Below the pieces are notes generated by a model. That model had not been told where the DNA came from, ran no database searches, and was given only the letters and a program-made list of their open reading frames with translations. From contig OX463780.1 in assembly GCA_949825025.1 (NCBI GenBank), positions 38,916,979 to 38,980,978 on the forward strand: a stretch of DNA of 64,000 nt, in the 5' to 3' direction. Each line of letters starts with the position of its first letter. Positions within the stretch are counted from its first letter, which is position 1. The stretch comes from Siphlonurus alternatus. Its lineage: Eukaryota > Arthropoda > Insecta > Ephemeroptera > Siphlonuridae. The position numbers and the translations under genes were made by a program. Positions 63,754 through 64,000 of the stretch are shown one piece after another.

Positions 63754-64000
63754 ACTGTATGTAAATATATATTATACTTTTTATATATTAATAATATATT
63801 ATATACATCAACAATAAGATTAATTTGAAATTAGTATATTATATCTTACAATTATAATACTTAAAAATATGAAATAGTATAAGCATTTATATATGGATTA
63901 TGGTGAATTAGGCTTTATTTTAGATAGAGGGGGGGGGGACTGTCTCCACCTCACAATGCTATTTTAATAGCGGTGTGATCATGGCATGTATCATGTGTTA

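Overview
The window is AT-rich, intron-rich animal DNA. A complete seven-transmembrane odorant receptor gene of the insect-only OR family points to an insect; I cannot name the order. Coding exons are islands of higher GC, 57 to 743 bp long, inside introns and intergenic DNA full of microsatellites, fold-back MITEs, retrotransposon tails and one 5S-rRNA-derived SINE. No tRNA or CRISPR was found; the only rRNA-like sequence is the 5S head of the SINE.

Layout: (1) 949-3285 (+), last five exons of an NRF-6-like membrane acyltransferase gene (copy 1), whose 5' part is outside the window. (2) 4907-14236 (-), complete 13-exon NRF-6-like gene (copy 2), convergent with copy 1. (3) 15431-18054 (+), six-exon secreted C-type lectin. 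(4) 18843-21736 (-), five-exon odorant receptor. (5) 23981-31141 (+), twelve-exon secreted C-type lectin with a long coiled-coil stalk. (6) 31142-34738, repeats including a TTAA-flanked element with a 5S SINE nested in it. (7) 34739-47519 (-), third NRF-6-like gene (copy 3), whose first exon is split by a 219-bp MITE. (8) 47520-50245, retrotransposon debris plus an orphan, identical copy of odorant receptor exon 2. (9) 50246-59058 (-), complete NRF-6-like gene (copy 4). (10) 59059-64000, decayed 5' fragments of a further NRF-6-like copy, MITEs and no recognisable gene.

All exon models were assembled by hand from reading frame, GT/AG sites and phase. Copies 2, 3 and 4 have the same 13 exons with the same phases and sum to whole codons (693, 699 once the insertion is discounted, 703). 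The odorant receptor (389 codons) and the lectins (229 and 469 codons) also close in frame. The locus is a local NRF-6-like family, with two paralogous lectins and an odorant receptor lying between copies. Patchy similarity suggests gene conversion, and mobile elements are actively remodelling copy 3. I see no operon-like or novel defence system. The most unusual material is genome-evolutionary: a MITE-broken signal exon, patchwork homogenised exons, a transposed receptor exon, and palindromic MITEs that carry splice-acceptor-like ends on both strands.
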